Source: Streptomyces sp. SAI-127 (GTDB lineage: Bacteria > Actinomycetota > Actinomycetes > Streptomycetales > Streptomycetaceae). From it: a stretch of DNA of 64,000 nucleotides. Under the pieces are notes generated by a model. It ran no database searches, was not told the origin of the DNA, and worked only from the letters and a program-made list of their open reading frames with translations. Shown in pieces: positions 27,320-36,569 of this stretch. The DNA is taken from positions 300,935 through 364,934 of the forward strand of contig NZ_JARXYJ010000003.1 in assembly GCF_029894425.1 (NCBI RefSeq). The letters run 5' to 3'. The position numbers and the translations under genes are program-made. Numbering within the stretch: position 1 is the first letter of the stretch; every line of letters begins with the position of its first letter.

Positions 27320-27480
27320 CGGGCCCCGGGCCGATGGCGGTGGTGCGGTAGCCCGCGTCCACCCAGGCCTTGGTGATATGTGGGTGGGCGGTGGCGATGC
27401 GGGCCAGCAGGGTCACGCCGGCCGCGGTGTCGGAGACGCCGGTTCTGCGCTCCTCAATCACAGCCGCGAGTACCGAACGC
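27320..27480 (-). pseudogene. IS5-type transposase fragment
   Basis: The minus strand reads VLAAVIEERRTGVSDTAAGV, then TLLARIATAHPHITKAWVDA and GYR, the middle of an IS5-family DDE domain with the second Asp in WVDAGYR. Both ends are gone. The rest of 27206-27720 has no supported gene. Confidence 0.55.
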
Positions 27481-27720
27481 ACTCCTCGCCCCAACGCCAT
27501 GGCTACCGGCAGCGAAGGGCCATCATGGCGGCGGGACGCGTGCAGCGGCTGAGATTCGCCGCCGAAGCGCGCAAGGAGCTATACGTCCAAGCCGCCAGCC
27601 GCTGCGCTGGCAGCCTGGAAGGCACGGTCGCATCAGAAAACCGGTGACGACCCGTCACCACGCAGCAGCCCGTGACGGAAATGCGCAGTGCTGGAAGGGT
27701 CTGCTCCAGCCAGCCAAGGC

Positions 27721-28104
27721 TCAGGCGTTCGGTCTCAGGGAACGCAGCCGGTCGGCGATGTCGTACACGGTCAGGCGCAGTGCGCGGATGTCCTCGACCA
27801 GGTTGCGCCACGGCTCGTACGCGGCGGTGTCCACGCTCTCCCCGGAAGCCCGGAGGTAGGCGACGGCGACGCCGTAGGCGAAGAACTCGTTGCGGGCCGC
27901 CAGCGGCCGCAGCAGCACAAGCTGCTCCATGAGCGCGGCCGCCCGCCAGAAAGCATCGGGGGAACCCTCCGCCAGCTGCGGGGTGTTGACCCGGTGTCGC
28001 GCCACGGCGGCCACCAGTGCGGAGTAGTCCAGGACGCCCAGCTCCTTGCCGAGCAGTTCCTCCTGCTGGTCCAGGAGCCAACGGATGTCGATGTACAGGT
28101 GCAA
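27721..28104 (-). CDS. Doc/Fic-fold toxin-like protein lacking the catalytic His
   Basis: About 127 residues from a TTG at 28104 (start uncertain): HLYIDIRWLLDQQEELLGKE at the N-terminus, DYSALVAAVARHRVNTPQLA, then FWRAAALMEQLVLLRPLAAR and NEFFAYGVAVAYLRASGE. This follows the Doc toxin plan (N-terminal beta strand, AAVARP-like helix, Fic helix). The Fic motif HxFxxGN is degenerate: Arg replaces the catalytic His (RPLAARN), while the Asn is kept. Doc toxins phosphorylate EF-Tu, so this version is probably inactive or has changed role. No antitoxin gene is evident upstream (28105-28369 has no convincing gene). Confidence 0.6.
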   Translation of the reverse strand: MHLYIDIRWLLDQQEELLGKELGVLDYSALVAAVARHRVNTPQLAEGSPDAFWRAAALMEQLVLLRPLAARNEFFAYGVAVAYLRASGESVDTAAYEPWRNLVEDIRALRLTVYDIADRLRSLRPNA

Positions 28105-28369
28105 GGTTAGGCGCGGCGGCCCGGGCGGGCCTCGGCGTGATGGCCCACTCCCGGGGGCTGATCCCGCCGAGTCTGGTACGGGTACCGGAGCGGGCCGGAC
28201 TGCCGGAAGTCGGCCGGGTCGACTTCGTCTTGGTCCACGGCCACCGCCGCACGACCGCCGGGGACGCCGCCGACGCGCTGGCCGCCGTGATCCGGGTGGG
28301 CGGAGACCGCCACCGCCGCTGAGTCCACCCTGGAACACGGAGGCCGCCGTTCTCACCGGGTGCGACCGG

Positions 28370-29353
28370 TCAGCGTTCGGGCTGCCGGTAGGTGATCTGC
28401 TTGACCCGGCGCAGGAAGGGCGTCGCCTCGACGTGCCGGACCCCGGACAGGCGGCCGAGTGGGCCGCTCAGGTAGGCGTACAGGCCGGCCGTGTCCCTGA
28501 CGACGGCGGTCACCACGATGTTGCAGGGGCCCGCGGTGGCGCTGGCGTAGGCGATCTCGGGGTGGGTGCTTAGGGCCTCCCCGACGGACTCGAGATCACC
28601 GGGCGCGGTCGTGATCCACAGGACGGCGGCGCGCGGGTAGCCGAGGGCCTCGGAGTGGTACTCGATGTCGATGTACAGGGCCCCGGACGCGAGCAGGGCG
28701 GAGAGGCGGCGCTTGACGGCCGACTCGGAGCGGCCGGTGGCGCGCTGGAGTTCGGGATACGCGGCCCGCCCGTCGCGTTCGAGAGCCTTGACCAGCGGCT
28801 CGTCCTCCGGGTCGATGTGTACCGGTCCCGGCCCGGGCTCCGGGTGCGGGCGCAGAGCGGCGATCTGGTCGTCGGTGAGTACCGTGAACTTCGCCAGCCA
28901 GCCCGTCGGCCCGCCGAAGTAGCGGTGGAGCAGCTGGTGGGCGCGGATCTCCACGACGCTGGGGGTTCGGGGCAGTTTGCCCAGGAGCAGTTCGTCGTGG
29001 TCCCCGGGGCTCCGGGGCCGGGTCATGCACACGATCTCGGTGCCACCGGAGGCGAGTCCGATCCATGCCGTGTCCGGGCGCCTGGCGAGTGCCTCGGAGA
29101 TGGTCTGGGCGCTGTCGGGAGCGCACCGCACCCGCAGCATCCACTGGTCCTGCCCGAGCCGGTGGGCGTCCCGGACCGCGACGACCCGCAGCCCGGCCTC
29201 GGCGCACAGTCGGCGGTACCGGCGCGCGACCGTCTGGTCGGACACCCCGAGCACGGTTCCAAGGCGGCTGAAGGACGCCCGTGCGTTGATCTCCAGGGCC
29301 GCCAGCAGCCGGAGATCTAGGTCGTCCACCGTGGAGGATATCAGCGTCAGCAC
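28370..29353 (-). CDS. Lrp/AsnC-type regulator with two tandem units
   Basis: 327 residues, about twice the usual Lrp length. The first half has an HTH (DLDLRLLAALEINARASFSR, then LGTVLGVSDQTVARRYRRLC) and a partial ligand domain. The second half repeats it: EPLVKALERDGRAAYPELQR, then ATGRSESAVKRRLSALLASG, then an RAM-like ligand domain (GPCNIVVTAVVRDTAGLYAY). Double-length Lrp proteins are widespread in Streptomyces. The gene is divergent from the MFS exporter with 107 bases between, the classic layout of a regulator controlling the adjacent transporter. Confidence 0.92.
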   Translation of the reverse strand: MLTLISSTVDDLDLRLLAALEINARASFSRLGTVLGVSDQTVARRYRRLCAEAGLRVVAVRDAHRLGQDQWMLRVRCAPDSAQTISEALARRPDTAWIGLASGGTEIVCMTRPRSPGDHDELLLGKLPRTPSVVEIRAHQLLHRYFGGPTGWLAKFTVLTDDQIAALRPHPEPGPGPVHIDPEDEPLVKALERDGRAAYPELQRATGRSESAVKRRLSALLASGALYIDIEYHSEALGYPRAAVLWITTAPGDLESVGEALSTHPEIAYASATAGPCNIVVTAVVRDTAGLYAYLSGPLGRLSGVRHVEATPFLRRVKQITYRQPER

Positions 29354-29460
29354 GCCATCTCCTGTCGAGTTCCGGCGCTCGGGTGCCCGTCACCGCGGCG
29401 ATCGACCGGGGCGTGGCCATCGTACGGAGAGACAGGGAGACGTCGCAAAGGAGTGGGGAC

Positions 29461-30969
29461 ATGCGTACATGGGGACCGCTGACGGCGGTGTGCCTGGGCA
29501 CGTTCATGTTGTTGCTGGACGTGACGATCGCGGTCGTCGCGCTGCCGGACATGGCGCGGGCGCTGGACGCGTCGCTGAGCGATCTGCAGTGGGTGATGGA
29601 CGGGTACGCGCTGGCGCTGGCGGCGCTGCTGCTCGGAATAGGGGCGGCCGCCGACGTACTGGGTCGGCGGCGGGTGCACGTGGCCGGCGTGGTGCTGTTC
29701 GCGGTGGCCTCGCTGCTGTGCGGGCTCGCCTCCGGGCCCGGGATGCTGGTCGCGGCCCGGGCGGTGCAGGGCGTGGGCGCGGCGGCGATGTTCGCCACCA
29801 CGCTGCCGCTGCTGGGCTCGGTGTACCAGGGCCGACGGCGGTCGGTGGCGCTCGGGGTGTGGGGCGCGGTCAGCGGTGCGGCGGCCGCGGTCGGGCCGGT
29901 GCTCGGCGGGGTGCTGACGGACGGGCCGGGCTGGCGGTGGATCTTCTTCGTGAACCTGCCGGTGAGCGTGGCCGCGATCTGGCTGACGCTGCGGGTGGTG
30001 CCGGAGTCGCGCGGGGCGAGCGGACGCCGGGTCGACTGGGCGGGCACGGTGACGTTCGCGGCGTTCGCCGGTGCGGTGACGTACGGGGCGGTGCGCGCGG
30101 GGGCGCACGGCTGGACCGAGGGGACGACCCTCGTGTGGTTCGGGTGCGGCGTCCTGGCGCTGGCCGGCTTCGTCGCCGTCGAGCGGCGCGCAGCCGACCC
30201 TCTGATCGATCCGCGGCTGTTCCTGAAGCCCGCGTTCTCCGGTGTGATGGCGGGCGCCCTGGCCTTCAATGCGGCCGCCTTCGGTGGCATGGCGTACACC
30301 TCGATCTGGCTCCAGACGATCCTCGGGATGAGCCCGGTGCGCGGCGGTCTGGTGTTCCTGTGGCTGTCGCTGGCGTCATTCGTGGTCGCGGCGGCCGGGG
30401 GCCGGCTGCTTCACGGAGTGCCGCCGCGGATCACCATCGGTGGCGGACTGCTGCTGGTCGCCTCCGGCCAGTTCTGCATGGCGGTCCTGGACGCGGGCTC
30501 GTCGGCCGCCGCCCTGGTCCCGGGTCTCGTGCTCGTCGGCGTCGGCACAGGGCTGGTGTCGCCGGGCATCGCGAGTGCTGCGCTGGCGGCGGTACCGGCC
30601 GAGCGGGCAGGCATGGCCGGCGGCGCGGTCAACACCTTCCGGCAGCTGGGCTATGCGCTCGGGATCGCGGTCCTGGGGACGGTGCTGACCTCGCGGATGC
30701 AGGACACGCTGCCGCACGACGCGGCGCACACCCTGGCGGGTGGCGGGGCGGGGGCACTGCGCGACGCGTTCTCCGAGCACACCCTGCGGGCCGTCTTCGC
30801 GACAGGGCTCAACCATGCGGCGGTGGCCGCCGGTCTGACGGCCCTGGGCGGCGGGATCCTGGTGCTCGCCCTGGTTCGCACGCCCCGTGCGGCCGGCGGC
30901 GCAGTGACGGATCCGACCCTGACAGAGGAGAAGGCCAACCGGCAGAGCCCAGCGATGCGTGAGTTGTAG
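29461..30969 (+). CDS. DHA2-type MFS drug/metabolite exporter
   Basis: 502 residues with about 14 transmembrane helices, the EmrB/QacA subfamily size. The start MRTWGPLTAVCLGTFMLLLD has AAGGAG 9 bases upstream. Motif D1 is LDVTIAVVALPDMAR in helix 1; motif A-like GAAADVLGRRRVH follows helix 2; motif C-like GAVSGAAAAVGPVLGGVLTD is in helix 5 and marks antiporters. It exports drugs or metabolites using the proton gradient. The divergent Lrp-type gene probably regulates it. Substrate unknown. Confidence 0.93.
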   Translation: MRTWGPLTAVCLGTFMLLLDVTIAVVALPDMARALDASLSDLQWVMDGYALALAALLLGIGAAADVLGRRRVHVAGVVLFAVASLLCGLASGPGMLVAARAVQGVGAAAMFATTLPLLGSVYQGRRRSVALGVWGAVSGAAAAVGPVLGGVLTDGPGWRWIFFVNLPVSVAAIWLTLRVVPESRGASGRRVDWAGTVTFAAFAGAVTYGAVRAGAHGWTEGTTLVWFGCGVLALAGFVAVERRAADPLIDPRLFLKPAFSGVMAGALAFNAAAFGGMAYTSIWLQTILGMSPVRGGLVFLWLSLASFVVAAAGGRLLHGVPPRITIGGGLLLVASGQFCMAVLDAGSSAAALVPGLVLVGVGTGLVSPGIASAALAAVPAERAGMAGGAVNTFRQLGYALGIAVLGTVLTSRMQDTLPHDAAHTLAGGGAGALRDAFSEHTLRAVFATGLNHAAVAAGLTALGGGILVLALVRTPRAAGGAVTDPTLTEEKANRQSPAMREL

Positions 30970-31099
30970 CGCCGTGCCTTCCCCGAGCCCAACGTCGTCC
31001 CGGACGATGGGGTCTGCGGCTGGGGCAAGGTGACGTAGCCGGACGTGGAAGCGGTGCAGCGGCCCTCGCCCGCCCCTGGCTGGTTGTGAAGGGCACCGG
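30970..31099. other. Intergenic after the MFS gene
   Basis: No gene. The segment contains no obvious terminator hairpin. Confidence 0.3.
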
Positions 31100-31549
31100 C
31101 CGGGGCCAGGCAGCGGCACCGTCGGCTTCAGCGAGGATAGAAGCGACCGTGACCACCCAGGCGTGGCCCGCGAACACCGCTGGGAGCGGGAGCGCGGCCG
31201 CCAAGCCCCGTGCCGAAGCCGCGGCCGCGCGTCCCGTCGTCGATGAGCCGGCCGCGCCTGCGGCCCCGGTCGTGCTGCCCGCTCCCCGCCCGGCGCCCGC
31301 CGCACCGGAGCCGGAGACCATCGACGTCGACGGTGACCAGGAGCTGATCCTCGAGGACCTGACCCGGAGCAGGTCCTCGATTGGCGCACCCGCGCCGCGA
31401 AGGACCACGAGATCGTGTTCGCGCACATCGACCGGTACGGCGAGGTGTCGGCGAGGCGCCTGTTCACCAGCCGATTCGTCGACCAGGTGACGCCCCTGTC
31501 CGGCCTCGGGCACCGCAACCTCGGCTACACCCCCTGGGGGCAGGCATGA
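31100..31549 (+). pseudogene. Remnant of an unknown Pro/Ala-rich protein
   Basis: The first part reads ARIEATVTTQAWPANTAGSG then a Pro/Ala-rich linker and PETIDVDGDQELILEDLTRS. After a frameshift near 31370 the other frame gives VLDWRTRAAKDHEIVFAHID then RYGEVSARRLFTSRFVDQVT and GHRNLGYTPWGQA with a stop at 31547. The two halves plausibly form one protein. The family is not recognised. Downstream, 31550-32069 contains no supported gene. Confidence 0.35.
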
Positions 31550-32069
31550 GGGGCCGGCTACTCCGCGTTCAGCGAACAGCACGGCGAGCCGCTGGACGCT
31601 GAGACCCGACGCAAGGAATACGCCGACAACAGGGGAGCCGCGGCGTCGTCGTGATCCCAGGGCGACTGAACCCCCGGGCGCCCGCCGGTGGTTCGCCGTT
31701 CCCCGACCGGGCCGATTGCGACCGGCGCGCAGGCCTCGCCCGGGCTGCGCACAACACCTTCGTCGCCACCGTCGGCCGCCTCTTGCGCACCCTGCCCCAT
31801 GTCCGGTGAAACTGAACCTTGAGCGTGTGCCATCGAGCCTTGATGGACGCGAATTCGTGTCACTGAAGACGGGGGGCAAGCCCTGGAGTTGTGGCTTCGC
31901 CCTCATGGCCCGACTTTCCGCCTGGTTGTCGGTGGCGGGTCGTACCTTGTAGAGGGACTCGTCGTGTTGCTACCGGGTGGGGGACATCTGTGGCGAACTT
32001 CGTCTTGCATACGCGGTACTGCATCGAAATCAACCTTGAGTATGGCGACCTCGGGCAGCGGAGGGCGCG

Positions 32070-32714
32070 ATGACCCACAGAGCACGACCGCGTGTTCACC
32101 TCCTGACCGGTGGCCCGGCTTGGGAAGAGCGTCGAGCCCAGGGCACCCCCGGGCGAGGTGCCAGGTCAGCTGGGTTCACGAAGAAGCAGAGGCAGGCCCG
32201 CAAACCGCTCCTCAATGCTATGAACCAGCTGGGTGAAGCCGTGAAGCGGGGAGACTGGCGCGCCGCTCGGATAGCCCGAGCGGCGGCCTGGGACGAGGTG
32301 GACAAACTCAACCCGGACCTGACCCACGAAGAACGAAGGAAGCTGTGGGAGTACAAGCAACGCATCCTCGCTGGCGAGGCGCGGAAACGCCGCCCTCCGT
32401 GCCAGCGCAACAGCCAGTCCACGTCTACGTCGACCGTGAACGCGAGGACCGGCTCGGCACGCGAGCCGTCTCCCGTATGGGTTCGCCCACCTGACGCTGA
32501 CCGGATCCAGGAGCAGATCAGGCAGAACGCCGCGCGTACAAGAGCGGCGGCCGAGAAGAAGCGACAGGCACAGGCAGCTAAGAAGGCAGCCGCTCGGGCG
32601 GCCGCAAGGATGAGAGCCGCGTCTGAGGCAACGAAGAAGCCTCGGGAAGTCCGAGTGAGTACCAGCGTGCGAACGGTGTCCGGTGGACTACCCACGCTCG
32701 GGAAGCGCCGCTGA
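32070..32714 (+). CDS. Basic, Ala/Arg/Lys-rich hypothetical protein
   Basis: 214 residues, very basic. The first half contains FTKKQRQARKPLLNAMNQLG and AARIARAAAWDEVDKLNPDL; the C-terminal third is a long helical stretch of Ala, Arg and Lys (AAAEKKRQAQAAKKAAARAA). Composition suggests nucleic-acid binding or a coiled coil. No membrane segment or signal. No family recognised. It stands alone between the phosphatase-exporter region and a pentapeptide-repeat pseudogene; lower codon regularity than neighbours hints at foreign origin. Confidence 0.5.
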   Translation: MTHRARPRVHLLTGGPAWEERRAQGTPGRGARSAGFTKKQRQARKPLLNAMNQLGEAVKRGDWRAARIARAAAWDEVDKLNPDLTHEERRKLWEYKQRILAGEARKRRPPCQRNSQSTSTSTVNARTGSAREPSPVWVRPPDADRIQEQIRQNAARTRAAAEKKRQAQAAKKAAARAAARMRAASEATKKPREVRVSTSVRTVSGGLPTLGKRR

Positions 32715-32765
32715 GTCCGTTATTGCGAGACACTTTCCTCAGGTACGCGGCAAACCTTTCCGCAC

Positions 32766-33586
32766 ATGCTGAATCGCGAGACGGGGGGCGCTCAGATGAC
32801 GCCGCCTCCCTCTGTGCCCCCCAACCCAGACGAACCTCCCTGGCCGTTATGCGGGCATCGTGAACCGGGCGTTACTCCCACTGCCGACCCGGTCGGCTGC
32901 CGTGGGATCTACGTCCCTGGCACACTGCATGCTTCGTTCACATCACCGATACCGAACGAAACTCCTACCTCGCAACGCTCGCCACCGGCGCCGACGTCAA
33001 CCACTGCGGCACCCCTTTCACTCAGAGTCTTCTAGCTGAACTCCTCGGCGCCCTAGAAGACCCCAACACCAACATCCCCCACATCGGCCATGCCAAGTTC
33101 GACGAGGCACAGTTCGCTGGCGACGCCGGGTTCATTGGCACGCAGTTCGGTGGCGGCGCCAGGTTCGACAGAGCGCAGTTTGGCGGCGATGCTTCGTTCA
33201 TCAGGGCGCACTTCGCCAGTACAGCCGGGTTTGTCGAGGCGCAGTTCACCCACGACGCCGGGTTCAACGAAGCGCAGTTCACCGGCAGCGCCATGTTCGG
33301 CAGGGCGCAGTTCGTCGGCGACGCCGCTTTCCTCGATGCGCAGTTCACCGGCGACGCCAGGTTCATTGGCACGCAGTTCGGTGGTGACACCTGGTTCGTT
33401 GGAGCGAAGTTCGGCGCCACCGCCCAGTTTGAAGCGCAGTTCGGCGGCGGCGGCATGTTTGGCAGGGCGCAGTTCGCGACCGCCCTGGACCAGCTTGGCG
33501 AGGAACCCGGTAGCGCGACCATCGCGGCGTTCCTGCCGAGGGTTCAGAAAGCCGTGGTCCAGATGATCTCGGTCCGGGGCATGTGA
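32766..33586 (+). pseudogene. Pentapeptide-repeat protein with one frameshift
   Basis: The start (ATG at 32766 or 32796) reads PPNPDEPPWPLCGHREPGVT then DPVGCRG, a small Cys-containing head typical of these proteins. Near 32925 the frame shifts to ACFVHITDTERNSYLATLAT, GTPFTQSLLAELLGALEDP and then about ten AQF-type repeats (AKFDEAQFAGDAGFIGTQFG and so on) to AVVQMISVRGM at 33583. One indel separates it from an intact gene. Related repeats in Streptomyces form a beta helix of unknown role. Confidence 0.75.
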
Positions 33587-33741
33587 AGCAGATCTGCTGC
33601 CCGAGCGGGCCGTCTCATGCGGCAAGTGTCCCGTCTCAACGGAGTTTGACCAGTCTCACCGATTCCTAATGCCGTTCGTCAAGCCGCGGCGCACGCTTGA
33701 GGTAGCGGGCAGGAGGTGTCGGAGGTGCGCGGTACAGTCCG

Positions 33742-34119
33742 TTCATCCGACTGGGGAGGGCTCATGGCGACCAAGTGGAGCTTGACGATCGACTGCGCGT
33801 ACCCGTCGAAACTGGCCGCGTTCTGGGCGCTGGCGTTGGGCTACGAGGAGAAGCCCGCGCCCGCAGGGTTCGGGAGCTGGGAGGAGTGGTTCTCGCATCA
33901 TGAGGTTCCGGAGGACGAGTGGGATGACGGGGCGTACCTCTCAGATCCGGACGGCGTGGGCCCCACCTTGTCCTTCCTGAAGGTGCCGGAGCCGAAGGTG
34001 GCGAAGAACCGGCTGCATATCGACGTGCAAGTTGGTGGCGGCCGTGAAACCCCGTGGGAGGTGCGCTGGCCGCGCGTGGTCGAGGCGGTACAGCGGTTGA
34101 CCACTGCGGGCGCGACCGT
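33742..34119 (+). repeat. 378-base inverted duplication, copy A
   Basis: Covers the start region and first ~119 codons of the glyoxalase-type gene. The reverse complement lies at 35593-35970 with very few differences and the same length. The two arms enclose the IS110 transposase at 34250-35440. Confidence 0.9.
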
Positions 34120-34201
34120 GGTCCGCGAGGACGAGTTGCAGGGCAGGCCGGATCACGTGGTGATGGCAGACCCGGAAGGTAACGAGTTTTGCCTGGTCTG
34201 A
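33764..34201 (+). CDS. VOC/glyoxalase-like domain protein
   Basis: 145 residues from MATKWSLTIDCAYPSKLAAF. It has the VOC pattern: FWALALGYEEKPAPAGFGSW, then DDGAYLSDPDGVGPTLSFLK, KNRLHIDVQVGG and the C-terminal HVVMADPEGNEFCLV, where the D-x-E-G-N-E-F motif contributes the metal ligand. VOC proteins include glyoxalases, dioxygenases and drug-binding resistance proteins. The ATG at 33764 has GGGAGG upstream. A truncated inverted copy lies at 35526-35948. Substrate unknown. Confidence 0.88.
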   Translation: MATKWSLTIDCAYPSKLAAFWALALGYEEKPAPAGFGSWEEWFSHHEVPEDEWDDGAYLSDPDGVGPTLSFLKVPEPKVAKNRLHIDVQVGGGRETPWEVRWPRVVEAVQRLTTAGATVVREDELQGRPDHVVMADPEGNEFCLV

Positions 34202-34249
34202 CGAGGTCGGTCAGGCCAACTGGCCGCGCGCAGCGTGTCGCGTCCCTTC

Positions 34250-35440
34250 CTATGCGGCAGCCCTTGCCGGCGGAGCTGGCTCGTAGCGCCGTCCGTCGCG
34301 CAGAAGGGCCCAGAGGACGTTGACGCGGCGGCGAGCGAGAGCCAGGACGGCCTGGGTATGGCGCTTGCCCTCGGCACGTTTGCGATCGTAGAAGCGCCGG
34401 GATTCCTCGCAGTGGCGGATGCTGAACAACGCCGAGGAGTGGAAGACGCGTTGTAGGCGGCGGTTGTATCGCTGCGGACGGCGCAGGTTCCCGCTCAGTT
34501 TCCCGGAATCGCGAGGCACCGGGGCGACGCCGCCGAAGCCGGCGAGGCGGTCGGCGGTGCCGAACGCCGTCATGTCGCCGCCGGTGGCTGCCAGGAACTC
34601 GGCGCCGAGGATGACGCCCAGGCCGGGCATGCTGGTGATCACCTCGAAGGTGTGGTGGTCGCGAAACCGGGCCTCGATGGCCTTGTCGAGCTCGGCGACC
34701 TGCTGGTTGAGGCTCATCACTTCCTTCGCCAGCGTGTGTACCAACGTGGCGGCCAGCTTCTCGCCGGGCAGGCTCGTGTGCTGCCGTTCGGCGGCCTGGA
34801 CAGCGGTTTCGGCGAGCCGGTCGGGGCGGACGACGTCGCGGTTGCGCAGCCAGGTCTCCAGCCGCTTGACGCCGATCCGGCGAATAGCCGCGGGGGTCTG
34901 ATAGCCGGTGATCAGGGTGAGGGGGCCGGTGTTGGTGAGGTCCAGGGCCCGCTCCAGGCCGGGGAAGATGCCAGTGAACTGGGCACGGAGGCGGTTGACG
35001 GTGCGGGTGCGGTCGGCGATCAGGTCCATGCGGCGGCCTGTGAGGATCTTGAGATCGATGACGGTGTCGTCGCCGGCCCGCAGCGGATGCAGATCGCGGC
35101 GGACGCGGACCTGGTCGGCGATGACGGCGGCGTCCTTCGCGTCGGTCTTGCCCTCGCCGCGGTAGCTCTCGGAAGCGCGGTGGATGGCCCGGCCGGAGAT
35201 GTAGTGGACCGGCTGGTCGCGGTTGACCAGGAGCGCGATGGCCAGGGCGGCTCCGCCGTCGGCCAGGTCGATGCCCCAGGTCACCTCGTCCCCCAGGGCC
35301 AGGATGTCGGCGAGGAGTTCGAGCAGTTCGGGTTCGTCGTTAGCGACGCGTCGCGACAGCAGCCGGCGGCCGCTCTCGTCGATCGCGACGCAGTGATGGT
35401 GGGCTTTGCCTGCGTCGATGCCAGCCCAGATCGCGGCCAT
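34250..35440 (-). CDS. IS110-family transposase
   Basis: 396 residues from MAAIWAGIDAGKAHHHCVAI. The DEDD residues are seen in WAGIDAGKAHHH (first Asp) and KTDAKDAAVIADQVR (two Asp, ~residues 95-100). The C-terminal domain has ITSMPGLGVILGAEFLAATG and the serine region VPRDSGKLSGNLRRP. It is a different subgroup from the element at 5116. The reading frame is complete. The element lies between two inverted copies of the VOC gene; 48 bases separate it from copy A's gene and ~90 from copy B, and element ends were not located. Confidence 0.92.
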   Translation of the reverse strand: MAAIWAGIDAGKAHHHCVAIDESGRRLLSRRVANDEPELLELLADILALGDEVTWGIDLADGGAALAIALLVNRDQPVHYISGRAIHRASESYRGEGKTDAKDAAVIADQVRVRRDLHPLRAGDDTVIDLKILTGRRMDLIADRTRTVNRLRAQFTGIFPGLERALDLTNTGPLTLITGYQTPAAIRRIGVKRLETWLRNRDVVRPDRLAETAVQAAERQHTSLPGEKLAATLVHTLAKEVMSLNQQVAELDKAIEARFRDHHTFEVITSMPGLGVILGAEFLAATGGDMTAFGTADRLAGFGGVAPVPRDSGKLSGNLRRPQRYNRRLQRVFHSSALFSIRHCEESRRFYDRKRAEGKRHTQAVLALARRRVNVLWALLRDGRRYEPAPPARAAA

Positions 35441-35525
35441 GTGGTGCCTCCGTGCGGTGGTGTTGCTGGTGCCTCCCACGGACGACCTCGCTGTCGATTC
35501 CCTACGTAGCGATCATTCGCAATTC

Positions 35526-35948
35526 CTAATTGGCAGCCGAGTCGTCGTGGGGCGTCGGGCGGCCAATCGATGGAAGCCACAAGTGACAGAAGACGGTCGC
35601 GCCCGCAGTGGTCAACCGCTGTACCGCCTCGACCACGCGCGGCCAGCGCACCTCCCACGGGGTTTCACGGCCGCCACCAACTTGCACGTCGATATGCAGC
35701 CGGTTCTTCGCCACCTTCGGCTCCGGCACCTTCAGGAAGGACAAGGTGGGGCCCACGCCGTCCGGATCTGAGAGGTACGCTCCGTCATCCCACTCGTCCT
35801 CCGGAACCTCATGATGCGAGAACCACTCCTCCCAGCTCCCGAACCCTGCGGGCGCGGGCTTCTCCTCGTAGCCCAACGCCAGCGCCCAGAACGCGGCCAG
35901 TTTCGACGGGTACGCGCAGTCGATCGTCAAGCTCCACTTGGTCGCCAT
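35526..35948 (-). pseudogene. Truncated inverted copy of the VOC gene
   Basis: Identical in nearly every codon to the gene at 33764 up to AVQRLTTAGATV, then runs into unrelated sequence (FCHLWLPSIGRPTPHDDSAA) and a stop at 35526. The metal-ligand C-terminus is lost, so no functional VOC protein is expected. Confidence 0.85.
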
Positions 35949-35970
35949 GAGCCCTCCCCAGTCGGATGAA
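35593..35970 (-). repeat. 378-base inverted duplication, copy B
   Basis: Inverted partner of 33742-34119. Loop between arms is ~1.47 kb and holds the IS110 transposase. Confidence 0.9.
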
Positions 35971-36026
35971 TGGCCGAGCAGGCCCTCGGAGCGCGGGTGC
36001 AGTAGCACCCCGCCGTGCAACGCCAC

Positions 36027-36059
36027 GGAGCCCCGGGAGGTCTGCCATCCCGGGGCTCC
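36027..36059. terminator. Strong hairpin
   Basis: GGAGCCCCGGGA paired with TCCCGGGGCTCC around a 9-base loop, in the gap after VOC copy B. It probably once terminated a transcript here. Confidence 0.5.
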
Positions 36060-36099
36060 AGCCTTCGTAGACGCTCCGGCCTGCGAAGCCGCTTCCCTA

Positions 36100-36369
36100 C
36101 GCCGCCCAGTCCAGTCCGAGGCCAGAATGCCGGCCTGTGCTGGGGCCGGTCGGTGGTCGGGCGGCGGCGCAGTGCCGGTTCACCGGGCGTCCCGGCGGCG
36201 AGCAGGACGCGGCGTCGATCACTGAGTCGCCGACGACGTTCAGTACAAACAGCTCACCGCCGCCGACGAGTTGGCGGGGCAGGGGGACGCGGGAATTGCA
36301 GGCTTCCGGTTGTCGGCGACCACTAGCGCTGCGGGTGGCCTCGACCTGGAACCGCAGGTAAGTCACCAC
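36100..36369 (-). pseudogene. LexA-type repressor remnant
   Basis: The minus strand reads [20 protein letters not shown] then [11 protein letters not shown], the S24 peptidase region of LexA with the catalytic Ser in GDS. Neither the HTH nor the catalytic Lys is present. The remainder of 36060-36569 has no intact gene. Confidence 0.55.
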
Positions 36370-36569
36370 GGTCTCGTCGTTGGAAGCTGCTGCTCAAGGT
36401 ATCCGAGGATCGCCCGGAGGCGGGGTGGATCCGGAGGAAGTTCCGACGTCTTCCTGAAGGACTACGCACCGGGCAAGTGGTGAGCCGGCGCCTCATCCGG
36501 CCCGCGGCCGCTGGAAATGACGAACGGCCCTGCTGCGGCGGGAGTTTCCCGGTGGAGCCGGGCAGTAGC

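Noticed and set aside
28105..28369. A possible antitoxin gene before the Doc-like gene
   Set aside because: Frames on both strands are short, lack starts with ribosome sites and show no antitoxin motifs.
28596..30299. A 567-codon minus-strand frame spanning the Lrp gene start and the MFS gene
   Set aside because: Low-complexity Thr/Ala/Pro sequence opposite a 14-helix transporter; shadow.
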